Assembly (NCBI RefSeq): GCF_900100705.1
Contig: NZ_FNCH01000002.1
Location: 327,379-391,378 of the forward strand
From: Pedobacter terrae
GTDB taxonomy: Bacteria > Bacteroidota > Bacteroidia > Sphingobacteriales > Sphingobacteriaceae
Direction: 5' to 3'
Length of the DNA: 64,000 nt
Position numbers and translations under genes: made by a program. Below, piece after piece: positions 17,240 to 25,975 of this stretch (position 1 is the stretch's first letter; the number at the start of each line of letters is the position of its first letter). The notes under the pieces were generated by a model. It saw only the letters and a program-made list of their open reading frames with translations. It had not been told where the DNA came from and searched no databases.

Positions 17240-17272
17240 AAAAAACAAAAGAGTTTGGAAATTCCAAACTCT
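17240..17272 (-). terminator. Rho-independent terminator of the alpha/beta hydrolase gene
   Basis: AGAGTTTGGAA (17250-17260) pairs with TTCCAAACTCT (17262-17272). On the minus strand the hairpin is followed by TTTTGTTTTTT. The 30 bases preceding it in that direction (17278-17308) contain CCTGCCGATCGGTACAT, shared with two other loci at 47.5 and 59.0 kb. Confidence 0.8.
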
Positions 17273-17359
17273 ATGTACCGATCGGCAGGCGTATTTTAAA
17301 TATTTAACTTGCGTGATTTGGCAAGGGAAACCATTAATCACACGCCAAAACTTTAATCA

Positions 17360-18181
17360 CTAAGACTCAATAAATGCTAAAATATCTTTATTAATGGTTG
17401 CTGCTTCGGTTGTAGGCATACCATGAGGGAAACCAGGATAAGTAATCAATTTTCCGTTTTTCAACAATTTGGCAGATTTTACGCCTGCATTTTGGTAAGG
17501 AACAATCTGGTCATCTTCGCCATGAAGCACCAAAACGGGGATATCTACAGCTTTTAAATCTTCATTAAAATCAGTTTCAGAAAATGCTTTGATGCCTTCA
17601 TAATGCGCAACAATTCCGCCCATCATGCCCTGTCTCCACCAGTTTCTTTGTACGCCTTCTTTCACCACTGCACCTTCTCTATTGTATCCATAGAATGGAA
17701 TAGTTAAATCAATATAAAACTGCTGTCTGTTATTAAGCGTTTGATCTCTGATATCATCAAAAACAGACATTGGCACGCCATCCGGATTGCTTTCACTTTG
17801 AACCATTATCGGCGGAACAGCACTAATTAACACTGCTTTTTTTGCCCTGCCATTGGCATATTTGCTCACATAACGAATCACTTCGCCACCGCCTGTAGAA
17901 TGTCCGATATGAACCACATCTTTCAAATCCAAAAATTCAACCAATTCTGCAGCATCAGCAGCATAAGTTTCAATATTGTGCCCGTAAATATCCTGGCTGG
18001 AGCGACCATGGCCTCTCCTGTCATGCGTTACTACGCGGTAACCTTTCTGTAAAAAGAAAATAACCTGCGCATCCCAATCATCTGATGATAAAGGCCATCC
18101 GTGGTGAAACATTAAAGTTGGTCCTTTACCCTGGTCTTTGTAAAAAATCTCTGTTCCGTCTTTTAATTTTAGGGTACTCAT
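17360..18181 (-). CDS. Alpha/beta hydrolase, cofactor-free chloroperoxidase type
   Basis: A 273-residue alpha/beta hydrolase. The nucleophile elbow is GHSTGGGE with Ser near residue 95, the oxyanion strand is LMFHHGWPLSSDDWDAQ, and the acid and His of the triad fit HGEDDQIVP and PGFPHGMP. The motif set is that of the non-haem (cofactor-free) haloperoxidase/esterase group; the real activity is probably ester or perhydrolysis. Cytoplasmic, as it has no signal peptide. A strong terminator follows at 17240-17272. Confidence 0.9.
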   Translation of the reverse strand: MSTLKLKDGTEIFYKDQGKGPTLMFHHGWPLSSDDWDAQVIFFLQKGYRVVTHDRRGHGRSSQDIYGHNIETYAADAAELVEFLDLKDVVHIGHSTGGGEVIRYVSKYANGRAKKAVLISAVPPIMVQSESNPDGVPMSVFDDIRDQTLNNRQQFYIDLTIPFYGYNREGAVVKEGVQRNWWRQGMMGGIVAHYEGIKAFSETDFNEDLKAVDIPVLVLHGEDDQIVPYQNAGVKSAKLLKNGKLITYPGFPHGMPTTEAATINKDILAFIES

Positions 18182-18337
18182 AATCTTAAGTTTTTAGTTT
18201 TTGTAAATTAATTTATTTTGAAGGTTTTTATTTTATTCTTTGTCAAAAGTAGTCTGGTAAAAGTCTATAAATCTTGACCTATGATATAATTGTCTGATTT
18301 TATTGAGCTAATTTAAATTTCTTTAGATTTGATTCGG

Positions 18338-18853
18338 TTATTTTATATCTGCACCAACCAGATGAAATAAGTCCTCAGCACCGCCTTCAAACTTTTTACC
18401 ATTAACATAGAATGAAGGCGTTCCATTTACTCCGCTTACCACTCCGCTTTCAAAATCTTCATCAATTTTGGCTTTCAATTCTGAACCTTCCAGATCACTT
18501 TTGAATTGAGGGATATCCAGTTTCAATTCTTTTGCCAACTCCAACAGTAAATGCTCATTTAAACTCCGCTGATTTTCGTAAATGGCATCATGCATCTCCC
18601 AAAATTTATGCTGTAAAGCCGCTGCTTCCGCAGCTAGTGCCGCAGCTCTTGCATATTGATGCATCTCAGATAGCGGAAAATTCCTAAACACGAATTTAAT
18701 CTGACTTCCGAATTGGTTCATCAATTCTTTAAGAACAGGATAAGCGGCGCCACAATAAGGGCATTGGTAATCTCCATATTCTACGATAACAAGATCGGCA
18801 TTTAAATTGCCTTGTGCATGGTCAGTATTGCTGACCGCTGGTTTTAGTGACAT
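18338..18853 (-). CDS. DsbA-family thioredoxin-fold protein (cytoplasmic)
   Basis: A 171-residue DsbA-like oxidoreductase. The redox motif CPYC is in IVEYGDYQCPYCGAAYPVLK (about residues 24-43), and the cis-Pro loop is VNGTPSFYVNGKKFEGG near residue 150. The inserted helical domain lies between. There is no signal peptide, unlike periplasmic DsbA, so it may act on cytoplasmic thiols or in detoxification. It lies upstream of the hydrolase gene on the same strand, separated by 156 bp. Confidence 0.88.
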   Translation of the reverse strand: MSLKPAVSNTDHAQGNLNADLVIVEYGDYQCPYCGAAYPVLKELMNQFGSQIKFVFRNFPLSEMHQYARAAALAAEAAALQHKFWEMHDAIYENQRSLNEHLLLELAKELKLDIPQFKSDLEGSELKAKIDEDFESGVVSGVNGTPSFYVNGKKFEGGAEDLFHLVGADIK

Positions 18854-18968
18854 AGTTATTTTTTTTAGATGTTTCTAAAGCAGATAGAATTCCATCTACA
18901 CCAGGATTTATGGTCAATGGTGATAGTTGGCTCCATTCCATAATCCCTCCCCTATTGATGAGAAAAAT

Positions 18969-19703
18969 TTAATTATTAAAAGCTGCAATTGCTTTTGTAA
19001 TCCCTTCACCGGCGGTAACGAAGAAAGCTGGTCCTGCCAGTAAAGTTATTTTCGTTATCGGTTTCAGGTTCGACATCTTTTTACTCTTCAGATAAACCTG
19101 GGTCCGGTAGGCATTGATCGCTCCGGTGACACCATATCCCGCAACTTCTGCGGTAGGCGAATCTATTCCAGCATCTTTCAGATCAGATGCAAAGGCATAT
19201 TCTGTAACGCCCAGGCGCAATGCTTCTTCCATTCCTACCGCTGCAACCTGCTGCATGAGTTCGGGAGTGAATTTGTTCCGGTCGCCCAACCCAATAAGCA
19301 GTAATTTCTTTGCGCCAATGGTTCCCGAAGGCGGTGTAATTAATAAATTTTCCAATGAATGTCCTGCAAATTTGCCTGATTTCCTAAGGTCTGTAATGAG
19401 GCCATTTAAACTTTTATCCAGATGAACCATTCCGTTTAAGGCTTCTGGCAATGCAGGTGGCGAATTGAAGATATCACCTTCGGTATATTCAAAAACACAT
19501 GCGATTTGCAATTGGGTGGTTTCGGTTGAAGGTCCCTGCACCATCCCTTCGATGCTAATGCCGTCAACAGTTCCCCAGATTTTCGACGTGTTTACAGCTG
19601 CTGTTTGTGTATTTGTTTGTGCAAAAGATAATTGTGGTGCTGTAATGAGCATTGATATATATATACCAATGTAAGCTACTTTTTTAATGGTTCTGGTAAT
19701 CAT
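18969..19703 (-). CDS. Secreted M17 peptidase N-terminal-domain protein
   Basis: A 244-residue protein with a signal peptide (to about residue 29, ITAPQLSFAQ). The rest matches only the macro-like N-terminal domain of M17 leucyl aminopeptidases: GMVHLDKSLNGLITDLRKSG, GAKKLLLIGLGDRNKFTPEL and ALRLGVTEYAFASDLKDAGI. The metal-binding catalytic domain is absent and the gene ends normally, so this is a free-standing domain, not a truncated peptidase. It may be a regulatory or ligand-binding exported protein. Confidence 0.78.
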   Translation of the reverse strand: MITRTIKKVAYIGIYISMLITAPQLSFAQTNTQTAAVNTSKIWGTVDGISIEGMVQGPSTETTQLQIACVFEYTEGDIFNSPPALPEALNGMVHLDKSLNGLITDLRKSGKFAGHSLENLLITPPSGTIGAKKLLLIGLGDRNKFTPELMQQVAAVGMEEALRLGVTEYAFASDLKDAGIDSPTAEVAGYGVTGAINAYRTQVYLKSKKMSNLKPITKITLLAGPAFFVTAGEGITKAIAAFNN

Positions 19704-19883
19704 AACAAGAGATTTAATGGATGAATAAATTTACTTTTAGACTTTGGTTGATTAAATAGCTTTTTTGTTTTCCTGCTGTAAATCTATTGCAGAATCAGAG
19801 CCTTTTACTTTCTAATTCGGTGAACAGGCAAAAAGAATCGTTAGAAATGTAAGATTTTGCTGGCTAAACTCCTCTAAAACAAA

Positions 19884-19907
19884 AATCACTGCCATACAGC
19901 AGTGATT
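19884..19907 (-). terminator. Rho-independent terminator
   Basis: AATCACTGC (19884-19892) pairs with GCAGTGATT (19899-19907) with a 6-nt loop. On the minus strand it is followed by TTTTGTTTT, so it ends the transcript of the gene at 19953-20504. Confidence 0.8.
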
Positions 19908-19952
19908 CTTTAGATCGAATGATAAATAAACCGGACTTTAGCTATTATTAAC

Positions 19953-20504
19953 TCATTTAAATAGCCATTTTTTAATCAGCCTGGTGTAGTTGGGCATCAC
20001 TAGATAAACCATCAGCAAAACAATACAACCAGAGTTTATAAAAGCATCAAAATAGTGGTTAACCGGAATGCCCAGCCACCTTAGAAATGGCTGCAACAAA
20101 ACCGGAATAATTAGCGATAAGGGATAAATTGCTGACCAGGTAACGAGATATTGCTTCCAGCGAACAGGTACTTTATGACCTTCATTTTCTGCATTGAAAA
20201 GAAAATCCAGACCAGATTTTATTTGGTATCTGTCATTTTTTCTGAAGAAAGGACTTGCTTTTTCAATGATCTGTTTTCTGTCGCCTGATTCCATCCAGCT
20301 TTTCAGGTTATCAATCGTATCGAAGCGGATAATAACCGTGTAAACAAATGTTAGTTTAGGTATAGGCCTTACGATCTGCAGATCGATAAAACCCTGGGAA
20401 TGTTTAGTAATGGGTACAATTTCATCCAACCATTTTTCATATTCTTTTTGTTTTCCCTCCAGTATATGGTGGGTAATCACAACAGATGCACCTGGATTTT
20501 CCAT
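19953..20504 (-). CDS. Antibiotic biosynthesis monooxygenase (ABM) domain membrane protein
   Basis: A 183-residue protein: an ABM dimeric alpha-beta-barrel domain (about residues 5-100; SVVITHHILEGKQKEYEKWL and FIDLQIVRPIPKLTFVYTVI) followed by two transmembrane helices (about 120-140 and 152-174). This ABM plus two-helix layout is a recognised conserved type. It may oxidise or bind a small aromatic at the membrane. It starts 17 bp after the OYE-like gene and is probably cotranscribed with it. Confidence 0.78.
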   Translation of the reverse strand: MENPGASVVITHHILEGKQKEYEKWLDEIVPITKHSQGFIDLQIVRPIPKLTFVYTVIIRFDTIDNLKSWMESGDRKQIIEKASPFFRKNDRYQIKSGLDFLFNAENEGHKVPVRWKQYLVTWSAIYPLSLIIPVLLQPFLRWLGIPVNHYFDAFINSGCIVLLMVYLVMPNYTRLIKKWLFK

Positions 20505-20521
20505 AGGAGATTTAAAAAAAA

Positions 20522-21580
20522 TTAGAATGCTCTTTTATATTGCCATGGTATTTCGATGTCCATTTCTAATTCTTTTGCAGCATGGAGGGCAAAATAGGGG
20601 TCACGCAAATGTTCCCTGGCGATAATAACCAGATCTGCCTGATCATCAACAATAATTTCATTTGCTTGATTGGCATCGGTAATCATGCCGACAGCACCTG
20701 TGGCAATCCCTACCTGTTCCTTGATGGCCCTGGCAAAAGGAACCTGATAGCCTGGAAAAACCCTGTCCTTACTAACGTTCGTAAATCCGCCGCCTGATGC
20801 GGTAATCAGATCAACGCCATTTTGTTTCAGTATTTTTGAGAGCTCAATGCTGTTTTCCAGGGTCCAGGCTTCCGGCGTTTCCATATAATCTACGGTCGAA
20901 ATCCTGACCATCAAAGGCATCCCATCCGGAATAACATTTCTGATTTCCTGAACAGTTTCGACCAGGAACCTGATTCTGTTCTCCAAACTTCCACCATACT
21001 CATCCTGCCTTTTATTAATTACCGCAGAGTAAAACTGATGAAACAGATAACCGTGACCGGCATGTAATTCTATCGTATCAAAGCCGGCATCAACAGCCCT
21101 TAATGCAGCATCAACAAATTCAGTTTTCAGTTCCTGAATTTCTTCAACGGTAAGTTCCTGCGATATTACACCATTTATTTCTGTTGCAGAAGACGACTTT
21201 AAGGCCCAGCCTCCTTCTTCGGTTGTTAGCGGTTTCATGCCTTCATTGGGATGTTTTAAACTTCCTTTTGTTCCGGCATGCCACAATTGTATACCAATTT
21301 TGGCGCCTTGTTCGTGTACAAAATCCACTATCGTTTTCCAGGCGGTTTGCTGTTCGTCGTTCCAGATCCCAACATCGCTTAAAGTAGCTAATCCCTCCGG
21401 AGACACCGCGGTACATTCAGTGATAATTAAACCTGCACCACCAACGGCGCGGCTGCCTAAGTGCACCAAATGCCAGTTACCTGGAACGCCATCTTTTGCG
21501 CTATATTGTTGCATGGGAGATAAGGCAATTCTATTTTTTAACGTTAGGTTACGAAAAATTATAGGTGAGAATAAATTCAT
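20522..21580 (-). CDS. NADH:flavin oxidoreductase, old yellow enzyme family (YqjM type)
   Basis: A 352-residue FMN-dependent ene-reductase. Key parts are IGIQLWHAGTKGSLK, TIELHAGHGYLFHQFYSAVI (the pair of His that orient the substrate), NKRQDEYGGSLENRIRFLVE, MVRISTVDY and the C-terminal phosphate-binding GAVGMITDAN with VIIAREHLRDP. These fit the YqjM-like class that reduces alpha,beta-unsaturated carbonyls. It lies between the hybrid kinase gene (12 bp away) and the ABM gene. Confidence 0.9.
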   Translation of the reverse strand: MNLFSPIIFRNLTLKNRIALSPMQQYSAKDGVPGNWHLVHLGSRAVGGAGLIITECTAVSPEGLATLSDVGIWNDEQQTAWKTIVDFVHEQGAKIGIQLWHAGTKGSLKHPNEGMKPLTTEEGGWALKSSSATEINGVISQELTVEEIQELKTEFVDAALRAVDAGFDTIELHAGHGYLFHQFYSAVINKRQDEYGGSLENRIRFLVETVQEIRNVIPDGMPLMVRISTVDYMETPEAWTLENSIELSKILKQNGVDLITASGGGFTNVSKDRVFPGYQVPFARAIKEQVGIATGAVGMITDANQANEIIVDDQADLVIIAREHLRDPYFALHAAKELEMDIEIPWQYKRAF

Positions 21581-21592
21581 TTTTATTGTCGT

Positions 21593-23800
21593 TTATAAAT
21601 GTTTTAAAAAAATTTTAGCTTCAGCAACTGCAATGGTTAAAATACTTTTTAATTCTTCTAAAACCTGCTGCAATGATGCTTTTTGTTCGGTAGCAGCTTC
21701 AAGCACATCCAGTTTTTCTTCTAAGATTGTCAATAATCCCATCATGGCAATGCTGGTTTTAAAATCATGTGCCCTATGGTTTACAGTTACAAAATTATGG
21801 CTTTGATAGGCATCCATAATCTCCTGTAAATGAAGGGGTACGTTATCAATAAATTGCCGAGTAACGGTTTTTTCGAAATCTGCATCCCCACCGCTTATGG
21901 AATGCATATAAGCAAGATCGAGATACTGAAAGTGGGTGGTAATTTCTACAGCTTTTTTTTCTTTTTGTTGTGTTTCTTTAAGTCCGAATGTGGATATGAG
22001 CTTAAATAATTCCTCCTCATTAATCGGCTTAGATAAATATTCATTCATTCCGCGGCTCAGGCATTTTTCTCTTTCTCCTGCCATCGCATGTGCCGTCATT
22101 GCGATGATGGGAATGTCTGATTTCAGCACCTCCCGGATGTGCTGCGTGGCTGCATATCCATCCATTTTGGGCATCTGGATATCCATCAGCACCAGATGAT
22201 AAGTTTGCCCCTTGAGTTGCTCAATTGCCTCCAGCCCATTGGAGACAATATCAAAATCGATATTCCACTGCGATAATAAATGCTGCATCAAACTTTGATT
22301 AATGGCATTATCATCGACAACCAGCATCCGTAACGGCGCATTTGATTTATCCTTAAAATACCCGGTATTTACAGCTGGTACTACCGGAAGTTGGTTCTCG
22401 GCAATACCGTAGGGAATATAAAAACTAAAAGTCGTCCCCTTCCCTTGTTCGCTGCTTACTTCAATATTTCCGTTTTGTAATAAAATCAGGTTTTTTACGA
22501 TAGATAAGCCCAGACCGGTTCCACCGTAATTTCTTGTTATCGAATCTTCACCCTGGTTAAATCGTTCAAAAACTTCGTTTAATTTTTCCTTATCAATGCC
22601 TATGCCTGTATCAGACACCTTGAAACCAACCGTTGTTTTACCTGCTGTCTGTTCTTTTTTATAAACTTCAATATTGATTCTTCCGTGTTGTGTAAACTTG
22701 ATGGCATTGCCAATCAGGTTTACCAATATCTGCGTCAATCTGGTGGCATCGCCGATTAATGTATCGGGTATAGCCGGGTCTATTCTGCTAGATATGCTTA
22801 AACCCTTTTCGTTTGCGCGTTCTAAAAAAAGTGTTTCCACAGAGTTTATTAATCCATTGATACTGAAAATTCCTGGTGTAATGCGCATCATTCCAGCTTC
22901 AATTTTAGAAAGGTCTAAAATGTCGTTGATGATGGCCATCAGATTTTCGCCAGAACGCTGGATCGAAGATACAAATTCAGCTGAAGTCGCATCCAGCGGT
23001 CTCTTTTGCAGCAAATTGGTAAAACCTAAAATACCACTTAAAGGCGTTCTGATTTCGTGGCTCATATTGGCCAGAAAATTTTCTTTTGTCTGTGCAGCTA
23101 CTGATGCTTTCTGTTCGGCAACGGCCAGTTCGTGGATCAGTAAATGTTGCCTGCGAAACTGGCGGACGATATGATATCCAATGATAGCGCCACTTACAAC
23201 AAGCAACGCCAGTATGGAAACATCGTAAAGCCGGGCCTTTCTACCCATTTCTTCGCTTTGCCTGCTCAGCTTTACCATATTCAGTTGCCGGCTTTCATAA
23301 ATTTTCGCCGTAATTGATGTGATCTCATTGGAAATTTTTCTCGCCCGTGGATTGGCAATGGAACGCTGATCGTCCATGTTTCCAATCGAATGGAAGCGAC
23401 GTAAAAGTTGTTCCTTTACTATTTTTTTGTCCAATGTCAGAACGCTTAGCCTCCGGATCAGTGCTTCCTCTATTGTATCAACATTATCTTTTGAAAGTGA
23501 ATCAAGAAAGTTTTCTATCTGGTCTATCTTTTGTTCTACCCCTTCGAGGTGGCTCGTGTCATTTGTAGCTATGGAGGCCCTTATTCTACTTTCTACCCCT
23601 AAGATATCTCTGTCAATCTCCCTTAGGTGGTTGCTGGATCGCAATTCCTTTAAGAGTATGTTGTTATTGTTGATCAATGCCTTTGTATTTTGGGCCGAAT
23701 TGATTTGCAACACGATCAGGAGGATAGAATCTACAATGAATGTAAACACAATCAGGTAAGCAAAACGTTTATTGCCCATCACTGTAGAAATATTGATCAT
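21593..23800 (-). CDS. Hybrid sensor histidine kinase with REC and Hpt domains
   Basis: A 735-residue inner-membrane phosphorelay kinase. TM1 at about residues 12-32, an all-helical periplasmic sensor region to about 190, TM2 at about 193-212, HisKA with His248 in NFLANMSHEIRTPLSGILGF, an HATPase region with FKVSDTGIGIDKEKLNEVFE and NYGGTGLGLSIVKNL, a receiver (about 490-610) with the phosphoacceptor Asp in LVLMDIQMPKMDGYAA, and a C-terminal Hpt domain with His in NHRAHDFKTSIAMMGL. All phosphotransfer sites are intact. Two in-frame ATGs (residues 1 and 8) are possible starts. The LytTR regulator just upstream is the likely partner. Confidence 0.92.
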   Translation of the reverse strand: MINISTVMGNKRFAYLIVFTFIVDSILLIVLQINSAQNTKALINNNNILLKELRSSNHLREIDRDILGVESRIRASIATNDTSHLEGVEQKIDQIENFLDSLSKDNVDTIEEALIRRLSVLTLDKKIVKEQLLRRFHSIGNMDDQRSIANPRARKISNEITSITAKIYESRQLNMVKLSRQSEEMGRKARLYDVSILALLVVSGAIIGYHIVRQFRRQHLLIHELAVAEQKASVAAQTKENFLANMSHEIRTPLSGILGFTNLLQKRPLDATSAEFVSSIQRSGENLMAIINDILDLSKIEAGMMRITPGIFSINGLINSVETLFLERANEKGLSISSRIDPAIPDTLIGDATRLTQILVNLIGNAIKFTQHGRINIEVYKKEQTAGKTTVGFKVSDTGIGIDKEKLNEVFERFNQGEDSITRNYGGTGLGLSIVKNLILLQNGNIEVSSEQGKGTTFSFYIPYGIAENQLPVVPAVNTGYFKDKSNAPLRMLVVDDNAINQSLMQHLLSQWNIDFDIVSNGLEAIEQLKGQTYHLVLMDIQMPKMDGYAATQHIREVLKSDIPIIAMTAHAMAGEREKCLSRGMNEYLSKPINEEELFKLISTFGLKETQQKEKKAVEITTHFQYLDLAYMHSISGGDADFEKTVTRQFIDNVPLHLQEIMDAYQSHNFVTVNHRAHDFKTSIAMMGLLTILEEKLDVLEAATEQKASLQQVLEELKSILTIAVAEAKIFLKHL

Positions 23801-23875
23801 AAATTAAATATAAATTGATGGCAGGAACACCTCACCTCAAATCATTAGCTGGCCGGCTCCAAAGGAACATGCCAG

Positions 23876-24571
23876 TTAAAAAACATTCATTCTTGTATTA
23901 AGTGTCTTCCGATAGGCATCGGCCACCGGAATAAATTTCCCATTTATTACAACCCCGCCATCCTGCATGGTATCTATTTTACCAAGCGCGATAATATAAG
24001 AACGATGCACCCTGATGAAATTGTTTTTCAACAAACGTTCTTCAGCAGCTTTCATCGTACCGTGTATGGCGAACATTTTTTCTGAAGTATAAAACTTCAC
24101 GTAATCGCCCATTGCTTCGGCATAAAAAATATCATCTATGCTCAATCGTCTCGTAATATTGGAATCTCTAACGAAGATAAACTCTTCCTTTTCAAACTGC
24201 ACATGTTCTTTCTTACTGTCTAGTATTATCTGTGCTTTACTAACGGCCTGTAAAAACCGGGCCGGCGTAAAGGGCTTTAACAGATAATCAGCAATATTAA
24301 GTTCGAAAGCTTCAAGCGCATATTCCTTTTTTGATGACGTAAAAATAATAACGATATCCTTGCTTACGAGGTTTCTGGTCAGTTCTATTCCGGTCATTTC
24401 GGGCATCTCAATATCCAGGAATAGGAGATCGACCTGATTGTTCTGCAAATGCTGATAAGCTTCTATGGCATTGGAATATTCATTTACGATGAAGAGATTC
24501 GGTATTTGTTTTGCCAAATGGGCCAAAGTAGTTCTCGCGATTTCATTGTCATCAACAATCAGGGCTTTCAT
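23876..24571 (-). CDS. LytTR-family response regulator
   Basis: A 231-residue regulator: receiver domain (residues about 1-120) with phospho-site Asp in VDLLFLDIEMPEMTGIEL and Lys in YLLKPFTPARF, then a LytTR DNA-binding domain (about 135-231) with FIRVHRSYIIALGKID near the end. It is encoded 75 bp ahead of the hybrid kinase on the same strand. Kinase and LytTR pairs of this kind are common in Bacteroidota; the regulon cannot be told from the sequence. Confidence 0.92.
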   Translation of the reverse strand: MKALIVDDNEIARTTLAHLAKQIPNLFIVNEYSNAIEAYQHLQNNQVDLLFLDIEMPEMTGIELTRNLVSKDIVIIFTSSKKEYALEAFELNIADYLLKPFTPARFLQAVSKAQIILDSKKEHVQFEKEEFIFVRDSNITRRLSIDDIFYAEAMGDYVKFYTSEKMFAIHGTMKAAEERLLKNNFIRVHRSYIIALGKIDTMQDGGVVINGKFIPVADAYRKTLNTRMNVF

Positions 24572-24638
24572 GGAATAGTTTATTTATGATTTACACCAAA
24601 TATAATTATTCCATTTATTTTATTCTTCCCCGATTCGA

Positions 24639-25112
24639 TTATCTGAAGTAAGAGCGGATCATCCAGGCCATTTCCTCATGTGTTTCCATTAGTCCGGTAA
24701 TAAAATCGCTGGTGCCGTAATCTTTATATTTTTCTGCAAAAGGAACAATATTGCCACGTAAAAACTCAATGATGCTTTCGTGGTCCCTTAAGAGATCTGC
24801 CATATAACCCAAACCGTCGTTAGTTCTTTCACTGTATTCTGTAAGGTGAGTAAGTTCTAAATAAGTTTTCACTGTTGCAGGTGCAAAATGACCTATTTTT
24901 CGCATGCGCTCAGCTACACTATCAATTACTTCATCCAGCTGTTTGTATTGCGCCTCAAAAAAAATATGGTTGGCATGGAAGTTATCACCGGTTACATTCC
25001 AATGTGCATTTCTTGTTTTGGTGTAAAGTACAAACTCATCGGCTAATAATTTTGCCAGTTCAACAGCAACTGCATCTCTGTTTTTTTCGGTAATTCCAAT
25101 ATTGGTTTTCAT
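24639..25112 (-). CDS. dps: Dps/ferritin-like DNA-protection protein
   Basis: A 157-residue Dps subunit. The ferroxidase site typical of the family is visible: RNAHWNVTGDNFHANHIFFE followed by AQYKQLDEVIDSVAERMRKI, with His, Asp and Glu in the usual spacing. The expected oligomer is a dodecamer that stores iron with peroxide and protects DNA. It lies alone behind the LytTR gene. The Lys-poor N-terminus suggests that it does not bind DNA strongly. Confidence 0.92.
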   Translation of the reverse strand: MKTNIGITEKNRDAVAVELAKLLADEFVLYTKTRNAHWNVTGDNFHANHIFFEAQYKQLDEVIDSVAERMRKIGHFAPATVKTYLELTHLTEYSERTNDGLGYMADLLRDHESIIEFLRGNIVPFAEKYKDYGTSDFITGLMETHEEMAWMIRSYFR

Positions 25113-25260
25113 CTTTTAAAATTTCTAATTTAAGCTGTATTGCTCTCAATTCATATCTAAAGATCAATAAGAATCTAATAAACAGCGCTAAGATTTCGTT
25201 GAGCAGGCAAAATCAGTCGTTAAAGATGGGGTTAGCAATGATAGTGCTATAATAATACTA

Positions 25261-25960
25261 TCAAATACTGCAGGCTGCACCAATTAAGGCGGCAGATTCG
25301 CCTTGTGCGGAGATGTATACCCGAGCCGGAACAGCGCGAACATCCAGGTAGTAATGCAGCTGGGTCAAAAAAAGCGTCCAGGCATTTGAGATTTTCCCAC
25401 CCAATACAATGCAGTCAAAACGCTCTTTTTTGTAAATCTGGCTCAGAAAAATTCCCAAATTCATACTGAATTCGCCAAATAACTGGAGCATAGGACTTCC
25501 GGCTTCCGCAGTTTCAATTAACTGTTTTACATTGGGTGCATTCAATCCTGAATACTCGGCGTATTTAGCAATAAACCATCTTGGCGAAAAAAAATGCTCA
25601 CAAATGCTGCCCATAAAGAGATACCGCCAATAATCGGCATCTGTTGCTTTTCCGTTCATCCCTTTTGCAGAACCAAAGCCGGTTCCTAAAATAAAGCCCA
25701 TGACTTTTTTGTATCCCGGCCCTTTCAGGTAGGAAAATACCCTTGTCATAATCAAATGGTCCGGGCATGGCTATTGCAACTTCCTGAATGTGGTGTTCCG
25801 TTTAAAGTTTTGGCGATGACTTTGTATAATATGTGATGGGCTTCCTTTCGAATCAACTTTTGTCCGATGGGTAGATTCAGGCAATAAATCCCCGGTCTCC
25901 ACATCAACTAAAGCGGCAGAGATGTGAACCGCGGATACCGGCACCAGGAATGAGATGTTT
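25261..25960 (-). pseudogene. ROK-family sugar kinase, degraded (two frameshifts and an internal deletion)
   Basis: The C-terminal part is open from 25749 to 25261: GYKKVMGFILGTGFGSAKGM (sugar-binding GTG region), then FDCIVLGGKISNAWTLFLTQ. Upstream, another frame reads VHISAALVDVETGDLLPEST and a third reads EVAIAMPGPFDYDKGIFLPE, which are the N-terminal ROK segments. About 80 residues between the MPGPFDY segment and the GTGFGSA segment, including the usual FLNDA stretch, are missing. No single frame can make the enzyme. In a mannan locus it would have phosphorylated mannose for the isomerase encoded at 38228-40069. Confidence 0.8.
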
Positions 25961-25975
25961 ATATATTTTATTGAA

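Noticed and set aside
17070..17363. 97-codon plus-strand frame reading through the terminator hairpin
   Set aside because: It is antisense to a small membrane ORF and to the terminator of the hydrolase gene; its C-terminal part simply translates the conserved 3' element.
21237..21806. 189-codon plus-strand frame
   Set aside because: It lies antisense over the OYE and histidine kinase genes, both certain; Cys/Ser-rich composition is that of a shadow frame.
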